From: Methanomicrobium sp. W14
GTDB lineage: Archaea > Halobacteriota > Methanomicrobia > Methanomicrobiales > Methanomicrobiaceae
Direction: 5' to 3'
DNA length: 64,000 nucleotides
NCBI RefSeq assembly: GCF_017875315.1
Contig: NZ_JAGGMM010000003.1
Location: 186,001 to 250,000 of the forward strand
Shown: positions 8,649 through 16,977 of the stretch, one piece after another
Position numbering within the stretch: position 1 is the stretch's first letter
Layout of the letters: every line of letters begins with the position of its first letter
Notes under the pieces: model-generated
What the model was told of the DNA's origin: nothing
What the model saw: the letters and a program-made list of their open reading frames with translations, nothing else
The model's database searches: none
Program-made: the position numbers and the translations under genes

Positions 8649-8798
8649 TCAGACTACTTATTAAATTTGAATAATAAGAGAAATAAAACTGGTGATTTTA
8701 AGAGAATCAGAAAAGTGAGAAAAAACCTATGAATAATGCTTGTCAGGGCGAATGCGATACATTCCTGGCAAAAAATAAAAAATGTTTAATCATCTGTA

Positions 8799-8822
8799 TT
8801 CGGAAGAGACAACTCTCCCGAA
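8799..8822 (-). terminator. Hairpin downstream of the HdeD-like gene
   Basis: Stem TTCGG-A-AGAG / CTCT-C-CCGAA with a four-base loop, one mismatch, 34 bases after the HdeD-like stop. On the minus strand a T-rich stretch follows (complement of 8770-8783). It is a plausible transcription terminator. Confidence 0.45.
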
Positions 8823-8855
8823 ATCATTTTCGTAAATCAGATTTCCGACTTTTTT

Positions 8856-9449
8856 TCAGGCCACCGGCGCCTCTGCGGTCACTGGAACTTTTCTGGTTGT
8901 AAGTCCTGTAATCACAAGAACAACTCCCCAAACCATGCTGAACAGCGCAAATACCTGAACTACTACATCCGTTGCCATGACCGGAAACACCATGACATAG
9001 AACCCGAGTATCAGGGCGATAATTCCCGCAATCAACAGAAGAATTTTGTAGCCTGTTCCGGCATTACCTGAAAATGCCATCCAGATATTCGTAAATCCTG
9101 CCAGAAATGCCCATATCGCAATAAGGTATGTGACAAGAAGCCATGCTGAAAACAGGCTTGAAACTACGAAAAATCCTATAATTACGCCAAGTATTCCCAG
9201 AAGGATAAGCGCAGCCGATGCTCCTGCCCCTTCCTTGCTCTTTATTCCCTGGACTATGGTCATAACGCTGTAGATTATTACCATAATTCCGATAAACATG
9301 CCTACGAACAGTATAAACATAGGAGTCCATAAAAAGGCGATGGCTCCGACAACAATTGCCAAAATCCCTAAAAGAACAAATGTCCACCATGCAGGGGTGA
9401 AATTTGTGGAACACCCGAAAAATGAACACTTATCAACTTCTTCACTCAT
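8856..9449 (-). CDS. HdeD/DUF308-family membrane protein
   Basis: 197 residues with six hydrophobic helices arranged as repeated helix pairs, typical of DUF308/HdeD proteins: an aromatic entry (PAWWTFVLLGILAIVVG), glycine-rich helix turns and a late WGVVLVITGLTTRK helix. Bacterial HdeD relatives are linked to acid stress; the archaeal role is unknown. The ATG at 9449 (MSEEVDK) is preferred over the TTG four codons upstream because GGAG sits at a good distance before it. The N-terminal tail has two cysteines (CSFFGC). Confidence 0.82.
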   Translation of the reverse strand: MSEEVDKCSFFGCSTNFTPAWWTFVLLGILAIVVGAIAFLWTPMFILFVGMFIGIMVIIYSVMTIVQGIKSKEGAGASAALILLGILGVIIGFFVVSSLFSAWLLVTYLIAIWAFLAGFTNIWMAFSGNAGTGYKILLLIAGIIALILGFYVMVFPVMATDVVVQVFALFSMVWGVVLVITGLTTRKVPVTAEAPVA

Positions 9450-9832
9450 AATAATCTCCAAATCCGGTAAATCCCCGGTTATACTCTTTATCAGCCATCA
9501 TACTAAAAAGACTTTACGATAAAAAGGCTGCAAAAACAAGCCACATCCGGATCAGCAGACTTACCCCTGCAAAATAACCAAAAAAATATTCCGGCAGAAA
9601 AATTATATAAAACAAAATATTGTATATAATTCAATATGTCAGGAATAACACAGAGCCGGCTGATTTCATATATTCCGCCACTCTGTTGCAGTTCTGCACC
9701 GGAAAAACAAAGCTGATGTTATCACGGATTTTTCCGGATAAATTTTTCAATTATCAAAATGTAGAGAATTTGTAACAAAAAGGATAGTTTACATAACATA
9801 TGAACAGGCAACAAAGTCCGTTCAGTTAACTG
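9450..9832. other. Intergenic region, divergent promoter area
   Basis: 383 AT-rich bases between the divergent HdeD-like and Yip1-like genes. It holds an inverted repeat ATATTG/CAATAT (9617-9622 and 9632-9637) within a TATA-rich stretch, likely promoter or operator sequence. A 26-codon ORF from 9635 has no ribosome-binding site or family features. No RNA gene was recognised. Confidence 0.5.
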
Positions 9833-11302
9833 ATGATATCTATGACATACCCATACCTTTACCCGGGAGAGGCGGTTCTTCTGAAGGTACAGGACATTTC
9901 TATAAACGATATGGCGTTTAGTCTGACTTTAACAGACCGGAAAGTGGTGTTAAGCCAGGCAGGGACAGAAAACCCTGAAAAAACGGAAATTCCGCTTCCG
10001 GTGATTAAATCTGCGTCCACCCTCAACGGAGAACAAAATAAAAAAGGGCTCTCACTTTTCATAAAGGCTCCGGACGGGTCTGACAGGGCAATAGATATTC
10101 TATTTAACAAAGAAGGGTCGGACGAAAGAGAAAATGAGATAAAACTCCTTCAAAAAAAGATCTCTGATAATCTTCATTCAGTCAGAAAATGCGCCAAAAG
10201 TGAAAGAACCGGGCATATATCCCAACCCGGTCAAAAAGCATGGCCGGATAATCCCGCAAGAAAAACCAGAACAACAGGAATAAACAGCCCTCCTGTTAAT
10301 TATCCGGGCGGGCAAAAGCCCTGGCCCGACCGGACTGTAAGGATAAACAAAAGACCCGGGACAACCAGTCCTCCCGTCAGTTATCCGGGCAGCAGCAAAA
10401 TGACCGGTACCCGGGACAAATATGAAAATACATACAATTCAGAGAAAACAGGACCTGCGGTAAGACGTGATTTCAGGGCGCACACCGGCAGATATCCCCC
10501 GGGAAGTGAACCGGCAATTAACTATTCAAAAACATGCAAAAACTGCGGGAAAATAGAAAACGGCCATAAAATAAACCCGGACAGTCATTCAGGCAATCAC
10601 AGAACAAATCTTTCTTCAGGCAGCAGTCTGCCGCCTGCCGGTACAATACCTGTCCACAACATAGGGGTCAGAACACCTTATTCGTCCAGAAAAACACGTT
10701 CATACCGGCCCGGACTTTATTCCGGAAAATTTTCGGGGGAATTTCGTGACCTCGAAATTCATGCGGGAATAATACCTGAATTTCTTACATCCCCGTCAGA
10801 GGCTTTTCGGATCACTGAAAACAAAGACATTTCAGGGGCCTTTATGGTACTTTTAATATCCCTTATTGCATTCGCCTTTGGCAATACGATTTTTTTCGGG
10901 ATTCTGGCATCATCCCTTGATTCTGCACAATACCCTGTACTTTCTGCACTTACCGACGCAGGTACAGAACTCTTCATATCCGCTGAAATTATACTGGCAG
11001 GAGTTGTTGCCGCTGCATTTATCGGGTGCATAATTCATTTTGCGGCGTGTCTTAAGGGATATAGCAGCGATATGCAGAAAGGTCTGAAAATAGCGGCATA
11101 TTCGGCAACCCCTTTTTTATTATGCGGGTTTATACCGGTGCTCGGAATCATTGTTGCGCCCGTATGGAGCCTTATCCTTATGTTCACGGGGATCAGGCAG
11201 GGGTACTCTGAAGATATTAACCAGGCGGCAGGGATCTGGATTTTTCCGTTATTATTCATAATAATAATGATTATGGCATTTTTTGCGGAAGGGGGAAGCT
11301 AG
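9833..11302 (+). CDS. Proline-rich membrane protein with C-terminal Yip1-like domain
   Basis: 489 residues. The first about 110 residues are soluble and may be a small beta-rich PH-like domain (YLYPGEAVLLK, DRAIDILFNKEG). Residues about 120-310 are low-complexity, basic and proline-rich, with repeats of the form SPPVxYPG and (K/Q)xWPD and a small CKNCGK motif that could bind zinc. From about residue 330 come five hydrophobic segments with a Yip1-like arrangement (GAFMVLLISLIAF, IPVLGIIVAPVWSLILMF). The likely role is an integral membrane protein of unknown function. The ATG at 9842 is an alternative start; neither has a good Shine-Dalgarno site. Confidence 0.65.
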   Translation: MISMTYPYLYPGEAVLLKVQDISINDMAFSLTLTDRKVVLSQAGTENPEKTEIPLPVIKSASTLNGEQNKKGLSLFIKAPDGSDRAIDILFNKEGSDERENEIKLLQKKISDNLHSVRKCAKSERTGHISQPGQKAWPDNPARKTRTTGINSPPVNYPGGQKPWPDRTVRINKRPGTTSPPVSYPGSSKMTGTRDKYENTYNSEKTGPAVRRDFRAHTGRYPPGSEPAINYSKTCKNCGKIENGHKINPDSHSGNHRTNLSSGSSLPPAGTIPVHNIGVRTPYSSRKTRSYRPGLYSGKFSGEFRDLEIHAGIIPEFLTSPSEAFRITENKDISGAFMVLLISLIAFAFGNTIFFGILASSLDSAQYPVLSALTDAGTELFISAEIILAGVVAAAFIGCIIHFAACLKGYSSDMQKGLKIAAYSATPFLLCGFIPVLGIIVAPVWSLILMFTGIRQGYSEDINQAAGIWIFPLLFIIIMIMAFFAEGGS

Positions 11303-11325
11303 TCCAATAAGGCAATTATTGAAAC

Positions 11326-11347
11326 ACCCGGAATATATATTCCGGGT
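11326..11347. repeat. Perfect 22-base palindrome
   Basis: ACCCGGAATA followed by TATATTCCGGGT forms a perfect palindrome 24 bases after the Yip1-like gene stop. It can form an 8-10 bp hairpin, so it may end that transcript, although no T-run follows directly; alternatively it is a symmetric protein-binding site ahead of the PKD gene. Confidence 0.6.
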
Positions 11348-11478
11348 CTGCCTCAACATTATATTTATGAAGAGTGACGTTTTAAAAGTTAATTGATTTA
11401 TTTATAAGTCTCAAAATAATGAATATACAACTCAAAATAAAAGTGAAATAAAATGATCAGGACAAGAAGGTAAATTGA

Positions 11479-13116
11479 ATGAAATCAACCCGAATAAACA
11501 TTGTATTTCTGGCTTTGGCCGTAACTGCAACGTTTTTTATCATATCTTCGCTTACCGGCGACATGACTGCTCTGGCCGGGGAGGGTACTAATACGGCTAC
11601 AATATCAGTTACAACAGAGGGGTCCAATTGGGACAACTACAATATAATTGATTATTCATCATCAATACTAGGCGGAACCGCAAGTTCATGGAGCTGGAAT
11701 TTTGACGATGGTAATACTGCAACATCTAGTTCAGGAAAGCATACGTATTCCAAAGCAAATACATACAAAGTTGAAGTCTCTGCAAAGCTTTCAGACAGCT
11801 CAACAACAGTTAAAAATACCACAACGGTCACAATCAAAGAACCTGCCCTTGTCGCTTCTGCAAAACTCGACCTTGATTTAAGCGATGAAACCCTGAAATA
11901 CGACAGCAGAACACCCGGTGCAGTTTCATGGAGTTGGAATTTCGGGGACGGGGGTACTTCAACTCTTGACAATGGCACGCATGTATATACCAAACCCAAC
12001 GATTATACCGTTAAACTTACGGTCAGAAGCCCGGCGGGAAATACAAGCTACTATTCTGAAAGAATTGATATGAACAAGCTTATGGCTTATTTTGAAGCCA
12101 GTCCCGTTAAGGGAGGCGCTCCTCTTACCGTCACATTTGATGATAGATCATACAAAAACCCTGACAAGGACTATTACATCAAAGAATGGTACTGGAATTT
12201 CCATGATTCCGGTTCAGACAACAATACACTAACAAAGAAAACAGGTGCCAATGTTAAGCATACCTTTGAAAAGAACGGGAACTATACGGTAAGCCTGACA
12301 GTCACCGATAAAAACAGGAATACTGACACTTACAGCACAGTAATTTCGGTGGGGGATGAGGATGCTCCGGAGGCCAGATTTACCTTGGACGATGACTATG
12401 AAAAAAGCGGAAAATCCCCTCTCAAAGTAAAATTCATCGACAAATCAAAGCCTTCGGATAAAACAAAAGTAGATTTATATAAATGGGAGTGGACAGTTTA
12501 CGATGAAAAAGGAAGTAAATATAAACAGATACAGAAATACAAATCTTACGATCCTGAGTTTGAATTCACTGACCCGGGCACGTACACAATAAAGCTTGTA
12601 GTAACCGATGATAAAGGATTCACTGACACCGAAACAAAAAAAGACTACGTCAAAGTCACTCTGGACTTATCCGCAACATTTACGGCTTCTCCGACATCAG
12701 GACATAAACCACTTGACGTAACGTTTACTGCAACTCCTGCAGGCAGCAATGACTACCCGGTAAGCAAATACTACTGGGAGTACGGTGACGGTTATACGGA
12801 TACAACTACATCAAAAATGACAACTCATTCCTACAAATCAACCGGAACATACACGGTAAAGCTTACGGTTACCGACACAAAAAGTCATACTTACACATAC
12901 TCCAGAAGCAACTACATAACGGTCAGTGATATTTCCTCGATAACCGCCGCCACAACGCCAACTCCTGCCCCTACGAAAACTATTGTAACCACCGGTTCAT
13001 CCGGGACAAAAATATTCGGGATTCCCGGAACGGAATATTTCAGGTCTGAAATGAACAGGTTCTACGGGTTTTATGAGGAATACGTAAACCTCCTCTCAGG
13101 CATTTTCGGGATGTAA
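11479..13116 (+). CDS. Secreted PKD-repeat surface protein
   Basis: 545 residues with a signal peptide (hydrophobic residues about 10-30) followed by about five PKD domains. The repeat cores are visible as WSWNFDDG, WSWNFGDGG, WYWNFHDSG, KWEWTVYDE and YYWEYGDGY, each followed by a YTVxLTVTD-type strand. After the last repeat comes a Thr/Pro linker (about residues 495-510) and a 35-residue tail with aromatic and acidic residues. There is no C-terminal PGF or LPXTG-type sorting motif. PKD domains mediate adhesion or protein-protein contacts on archaeal cell surfaces. The ATG at 11479 is followed by a normal signal sequence; a weak GGTAAA lies upstream. Confidence 0.85.
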   Translation: MKSTRINIVFLALAVTATFFIISSLTGDMTALAGEGTNTATISVTTEGSNWDNYNIIDYSSSILGGTASSWSWNFDDGNTATSSSGKHTYSKANTYKVEVSAKLSDSSTTVKNTTTVTIKEPALVASAKLDLDLSDETLKYDSRTPGAVSWSWNFGDGGTSTLDNGTHVYTKPNDYTVKLTVRSPAGNTSYYSERIDMNKLMAYFEASPVKGGAPLTVTFDDRSYKNPDKDYYIKEWYWNFHDSGSDNNTLTKKTGANVKHTFEKNGNYTVSLTVTDKNRNTDTYSTVISVGDEDAPEARFTLDDDYEKSGKSPLKVKFIDKSKPSDKTKVDLYKWEWTVYDEKGSKYKQIQKYKSYDPEFEFTDPGTYTIKLVVTDDKGFTDTETKKDYVKVTLDLSATFTASPTSGHKPLDVTFTATPAGSNDYPVSKYYWEYGDGYTDTTTSKMTTHSYKSTGTYTVKLTVTDTKSHTYTYSRSNYITVSDISSITAATTPTPAPTKTIVTTGSSGTKIFGIPGTEYFRSEMNRFYGFYEEYVNLLSGIFGM

Positions 13117-13300
13117 TAAAAAACATATTTTACCTTTTTTTAACGGTTATTCACTATTTTCAGCGTTATTTATCCAGAAAAAAGTGTACCGCAGAAATGG
13201 CGGGGCATTGCTGAATATTACCAGTTTGCCTTCAGACTGAGATAATACTAAATACTATCATGTAATATCAAACCGCATCCAAAGAGGGGGGAATTATGAG

Positions 13301-13645
13301 ATGGGAATGGAAGAACTCAAAGCCAAAGTAAAGGAAACAAGGGAAAAATACCTCCGTGACGCAAACGCGAGGCTAAAAGAGATTAAAGCCATGAGAGGGG
13401 ATATAAACAGAAGAAAAAAGGACGCATCAGCCATTATCCTGAGAGATCTTGAAGATCAGATGGTAAACATTGACATGTACATAAACCTTGCCGACGTTGA
13501 GATAGAAATTACAGACAACTCGGATGAATTCAACTGGGAAAAACACCGCTTAAGAGTTGACGACGCCCTTGGAAAAGCTGAGAGAGAAATGGAAAGAGGA
13601 TACGAGATACTGGAAAGACCTGAAAAAAAGATGCACAGATTTTAA
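13301..13645 (+). CDS. Small charged coiled-coil protein
   Basis: 114 residues, highly charged, predicted almost entirely helical (KVKETREKYLRDANARLKEI, then EKHRLRVDDALGKAEREMER). No family was recognised; the pattern suggests a small cytosolic coiled-coil protein. The run AGAGGGGGGAA at 13282-13292 is a strong Shine-Dalgarno for the ATG at 13301 or 13307; the ATG at 13296 is out of frame. It stands alone between the PKD protein and the DUF1835-like gene. Confidence 0.7.
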   Translation: MGMEELKAKVKETREKYLRDANARLKEIKAMRGDINRRKKDASAIILRDLEDQMVNIDMYINLADVEIEITDNSDEFNWEKHRLRVDDALGKAEREMERGYEILERPEKKMHRF

Positions 13646-14005
13646 CAGTGATGTTTTCAAAAGACTTCAAAACAAAAATTCTTTTCGGGGAGCTTATATT
13701 TTAGAAAAATTTAATCCGGGCTTTCAGGATACAGGTGAATGCGCAGGCTGATAACCGGCTCGTAGAAATCATGGCATTAGACGATTTAAAAATTTGCAGC
13801 CCAAAAAAATTTGTTCAAATTAATTCAGATTATTCTTATCAGGTTATAAGTCAGTCCTGTTACTAAAGAAAACATAAAAGAAGCAGCAAAAAATACATGC
13901 AGGCATTCCGGGGTGAACAGGGCAGTCCTTCATATATATATGTAAATAAGTCATATTTCCCAGGAAACGACTGTTATAGCAACAATCTCACTGGACGGTG
14001 TTAAT
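13646..14005 (+). other. Intergenic region upstream of the DUF1835-like gene
   Basis: 360 AT-rich bases. The plus-strand ORF crossing 13557-13751 is a shadow of the coiled-coil gene running past its end. A CATATATATATG stretch near 13930-13941 is the best TATA candidate for the following gene. No RNA gene or repeat is recognised. Confidence 0.45.
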
Positions 14006-14839
14006 ATTAAAAAAGAAATCCTTCACATAGCATTTTCGGAGTCGGCGGGTGGGATGATTAAACACTCTCTCGGAAAAAACGGGAATTACGCATTTACCGT
14101 CATGCCTGACGACCTTGGAGTTGGGCCTTTGAAAAAATATGATATAGACAAAAGAATTGATTTTTTCTCCGGTTTCTGCCGGGAATCAGAATACATGGAA
14201 TATGCAAAAACAACAAAGTCTTTGCTTAAAAAATTCAGGGACGACATTTCGGGGGAATATGAGAAGAAAGTATTGTGGTTTTCAAGGAGGTCTGTACAGG
14301 AATACTGCGGTTTTCTAAGGTTTATCTCGGAACAGGACAATTCCCCGCAGACATATGTCATTGACCTTACAGACGGAGTGAATTCAGTGGATTCAGGCGG
14401 CATCTGCGGAAGCACCCCCTACAAAATGGTCCCCGCACATACAGGTGAACTAAACCAGGAACAGATTGTCAAAGCTTTTGAACAGGTGAAATGCCTCAAG
14501 GAAGCAGAAAAGGATTATTACACTTCAGTCTGGAAAAGATTAAAAAAAGAAAATGCCAACATCAGAAAACTCTGGAGAAGCCAGATTTATTCCGCACCGG
14601 ACTGCATATACGACCGGACTATAATTAAAAAGACAAAAAAACTTAGCAGGGAAGGAAAAAGATGGGTTCCCGTTACAAGAATCGTAGGAGACGTACTCGG
14701 AAGTATCAATGATGAATGCAACCAGGCCGGATATGCCCTTATATTCGGGAGGCTGATATACCTCTGCGACTCCGGGGTTCTTAAAGACAAAGGGAAACGA
14801 AAGTCGATGCGGACATTAAAAGTTAAAAATGTGAAATGA
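14006..14839 (+). CDS. DUF1835/DUF3658-like protein with apparent ATT start
   Basis: Resembles the DUF1835-DUF3658 protein family of unknown function. Read from the ATT at 14006 it begins with KKEILHIAFSESAGGMIKHS, matching the family's opening pattern (HIVFGxSxxGxLK). It continues with MPDDLGVGPL, a WFSRRSVQEYCGFLRF helix, and near the C-terminus RWVPVTRIVGDVLG, a DUF3658-like ending. The first ATG in frame (14054) would cut away the conserved first strand. No ATG, GTG or TTG precedes it in the open frame (open from 13946). GGACGGTG at 13993-14000 lies five bases before the ATT, fitting ribosome binding. The start is therefore inferred to be ATT, with CTG at 13991 as the alternative. Confidence 0.65.
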   Translation: MKKEILHIAFSESAGGMIKHSLGKNGNYAFTVMPDDLGVGPLKKYDIDKRIDFFSGFCRESEYMEYAKTTKSLLKKFRDDISGEYEKKVLWFSRRSVQEYCGFLRFISEQDNSPQTYVIDLTDGVNSVDSGGICGSTPYKMVPAHTGELNQEQIVKAFEQVKCLKEAEKDYYTSVWKRLKKENANIRKLWRSQIYSAPDCIYDRTIIKKTKKLSREGKRWVPVTRIVGDVLGSINDECNQAGYALIFGRLIYLCDSGVLKDKGKRKSMRTLKVKNVK

Positions 14840-14923
14840 AATTTTCAGTGATTTTTACTTTTTTTTAGGTCAGGTCCTGCCCGGCATATCCGTTTACTCA
14901 AAAGAGCTGCTTAAAAATTTATA

Positions 14924-16054
14924 TTGCGGTTAAAATCCAAATTATCAGGCACATTGACAATAAACCGCGAACAACTGCCTGTATTGTACTCACTCATTGC
15001 AGGGGCGCTTTTTGCTTCCGGAACTCCGCTTGCCAAACTTTTTCTGACAGACATTCCTCCCCTGTCTTTGGCGTCAGTCCTGTACCTGGGAAGTGCAACA
15101 GGTCTTCTAATCTGCTTTGCCGCTTCAAAAATCATATCGCTGGTGAAAAACGAGACTCCAAGGTCAAAAAAAGAGGCACCTCTCTCCAAAAAAGATATTC
15201 CATGGTTTTTGGGGTCAGCATTTTCCGGCTCTGTACTTTCAACGATAATTCTCATGATAAGCCTCCAGCATGTCCATGCAGTCACGGCATCGATGCTTCT
15301 TTCATTTGAGGCGGTTGCCTCAACCCTGATTGCAGTGACCGTATGCCGCGAACCTGTAGGAAGAAGGGTCTGGGCAGCCCTCTGCCTGATTACTCTGGCC
15401 TGTCTTGCGCTTGCATATTCCCCGGGAAGCGAATTCGGATTATCACTCGGAGCCCTGGGAATCGTTCTCACGTGCATATGCTGGGGAATAGATACAAACA
15501 TAGAAAGAAAACTCTCATCAAAAGACCCGTTTGAAATCATTCTTGCAAAAGGTATGACTGCCGGGACCGTGCTTTTCATCATCGCCATGGTTTCAGGTTC
15601 CGCCTTTCCCTCACCTGAAATATTAATTCCTGCAATGACTGTGGGTTTTATTTCATTCGGGGGGTTTATGATGATACTATATATATACGGTTTGAGAGAA
15701 CTCGGCGCCGCAAGAGCAAGCTCTCTTTTCGGGATGAACCCGGTATTCGGAGTTATCGCATCTTTTCTGATTTTCAGGGAACTGCCAGGCATCCTTTTCT
15801 TTCCGGCTCTTTTTCTCATGGTATCGGGACTGTTCCTCCTTTCAACCGAGAAGCATTCGCACCTGCACACGCACCCTGCGGAAACGCATGAACACAGGCA
15901 CCACCACCCCGATATTCACCATGAACACGAGCATACGCCTGACGATCCGCCTCTTGACAGGTTCGGTTATCACTCACACCTGCACACGCATACAGAACTT
16001 ACGCATACGCATGCCCACAGGCCTGATATCCACCACAGGCACAGGCATTACTGA
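14924..16054 (+). CDS. EamA/DMT-family transporter with histidine-rich C-terminal tail
   Basis: 376 residues with ten hydrophobic segments in two EamA repeats (FASGTPLAKLFL in the first; FGMNPVFGVIASFLIFRE in the second), typical of drug/metabolite transporters. After the last helix, residues about 313-376 are a tail with more than twenty histidines (HLHTH, HEHRHHH, HHEHEH, THTHAH, HHRHRH), which looks able to bind Ni, Co or Zn. This suggests metal transport, metal storage or metal-dependent gating, but the substrate is unknown. The start at 14924 is a TTG; a TTG at 14954 (MTINREQ) is also possible. The gene appears monocistronic. Confidence 0.82.
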   Translation: MRLKSKLSGTLTINREQLPVLYSLIAGALFASGTPLAKLFLTDIPPLSLASVLYLGSATGLLICFAASKIISLVKNETPRSKKEAPLSKKDIPWFLGSAFSGSVLSTIILMISLQHVHAVTASMLLSFEAVASTLIAVTVCREPVGRRVWAALCLITLACLALAYSPGSEFGLSLGALGIVLTCICWGIDTNIERKLSSKDPFEIILAKGMTAGTVLFIIAMVSGSAFPSPEILIPAMTVGFISFGGFMMILYIYGLRELGAARASSLFGMNPVFGVIASFLIFRELPGILFFPALFLMVSGLFLLSTEKHSHLHTHPAETHEHRHHHPDIHHEHEHTPDDPPLDRFGYHSHLHTHTELTHTHAHRPDIHHRHRHY

Positions 16055-16395
16055 CCTGAGGTATAAGTTTTTATTGGATTTACCTGTCAGAATACAAATA
16101 AAAAAATTAAGGGATATACCTTTTCGAAAAACCTAAAAGTTATTTTCAGCTCTTCAGAACTACTATATTGATAAATAAGTATATAATAGAGCTATTTTTT
16201 ATAAGTAAGCCATAAATAACCACATAAATCCAAAAGGTGACCGCAAAAACCGATTCAGTAAATATAATATAATCAATACGATCTGCTCTTCGCAAAAGGT
16301 AACAAAAAAACGTCATTAAATATTTTTCAGGACATTAAACGGCAGTATTAAATAGAAAAAAGGTAACATAAAAATTTGTAAAGGAGGGATTGAAA
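16055..16395 (+). other. Intergenic region upstream of the orphan HicB
   Basis: 341 AT-rich bases with several TATA-like stretches, for example TATATAATAG near 16178-16187 and TATAAGTAA near 16199. They probably form the promoter of the hicB-like gene. No HicA-type toxin ORF of about 60 codons is found here on either strand. Confidence 0.45.
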
Positions 16396-16599
16396 ATGAA
16401 CAAATTTACCGCAATGATATTTGAAGAGGGGGGATGTTACGTTGCGGAGTGTCCCGAGTTGGGGACCGTCAGTATTGGGAACACAAAGGAAGAAGCTTTG
16501 GAGAGCCTGAGGGAAGCTACATCTCATTACCTCGGGGAGTTTAGTGAGAGAAAAAGGAGTAGTCCTACAATTACGTCTTTTGAAGTTACCGCATCATAA
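16396..16599 (+). CDS. HicB-like protein (type II antitoxin fold), orphan
   Basis: 67 residues forming a compact HicB/UPF0150 fold: KFTAMIFEEGGCYVAECPEL, GTVSIGNTKEEALESLREAT and a short tail. HicB antitoxins neutralise the HicA mRNA interferase, but no hicA lies on either side. There is also no extra DNA-binding domain after the HicB core. It may therefore be a solitary regulator or a leftover antitoxin. A strong AAGGAGGGA at 16381-16389 sits seven bases before the ATG at 16396, which is preferred to the in-frame TTG at 16390. A strong terminator follows. Confidence 0.8.
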   Translation: MNKFTAMIFEEGGCYVAECPELGTVSIGNTKEEALESLREATSHYLGEFSERKRSSPTITSFEVTAS

Positions 16600-16650
16600 C
16601 CTAAATGCGGTACCAAGCATTAACCCTGCTCGGAACAAAGGTTTCTATGC

Positions 16651-16689
16651 GGCCGCACTTCCGCTATGACGGAACTGCGGCCTTTTTTT
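16651..16689 (+). terminator. Strong hairpin terminator after hicB-like gene
   Basis: Stem GGCCGCA (16651-16657) with TGCGGCC (16676-16682), one C/C mismatch, then TTCCG (16659-16663) with CGGAA (16670-16674) and a six-base loop. A run of seven T follows at 16683-16689. This is a textbook hairpin/T-tract terminator, 52 bases after the hicB-like stop. Confidence 0.85.
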
Positions 16690-16777
16690 ATTTTGGATTT
16701 AAAGGCTGTTTTTTTAAAGTTTTGAAACAAAACAGAATTTTAAGCCAATGTCCATATTCCTGAGATGTTTGGAATAA

Positions 16778-16806
16778 CGAACAAATGTTCGAATACGCGA
16801 ACACAT
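16778..16806. promoter_or_regulatory. Clustered CGAACA/TGTTCG half-sites upstream of the PARIS-like pair
   Basis: CGAACA-AA-TGTTCG at 16778-16791 is a perfect inverted repeat, followed by a further GCGAACAC at 16798-16805. The half-site resembles that in the msvR-fpaA operator, but the spacing differs. It lies about 190 bases before the ATPase start, so a direct operator role is uncertain. Confidence 0.4.
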
Positions 16807-16977
16807 ATCTATGACTATGAATTCAGGTAAACTCCCCGTATTTTTCCAGACAGTTATTATACGGATGAATCATTTCCAGCAATTGATTCCGCGATATATG
16901 AAGATTTAAAGGACTAAAACCACCTGACGTCATTTCTTCGCTACATTAATTTCGTATAACGCCCCAAAAATAAATAA

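Noticed and set aside
13296-13298. ATG at 13296 as start of the coiled-coil gene
   Set aside because: It is out of frame with the 114-residue protein.
13557-13751. 64-residue ORF overlapping the coiled-coil gene
   Set aside because: Starts inside the better-supported gene in another frame and has no features of its own.
16055-16977. Search for a HicA toxin next to the hicB-like gene
   Set aside because: No ORF with the HicA dsRBD-like pattern (GSHxxxxH) was seen on either strand.
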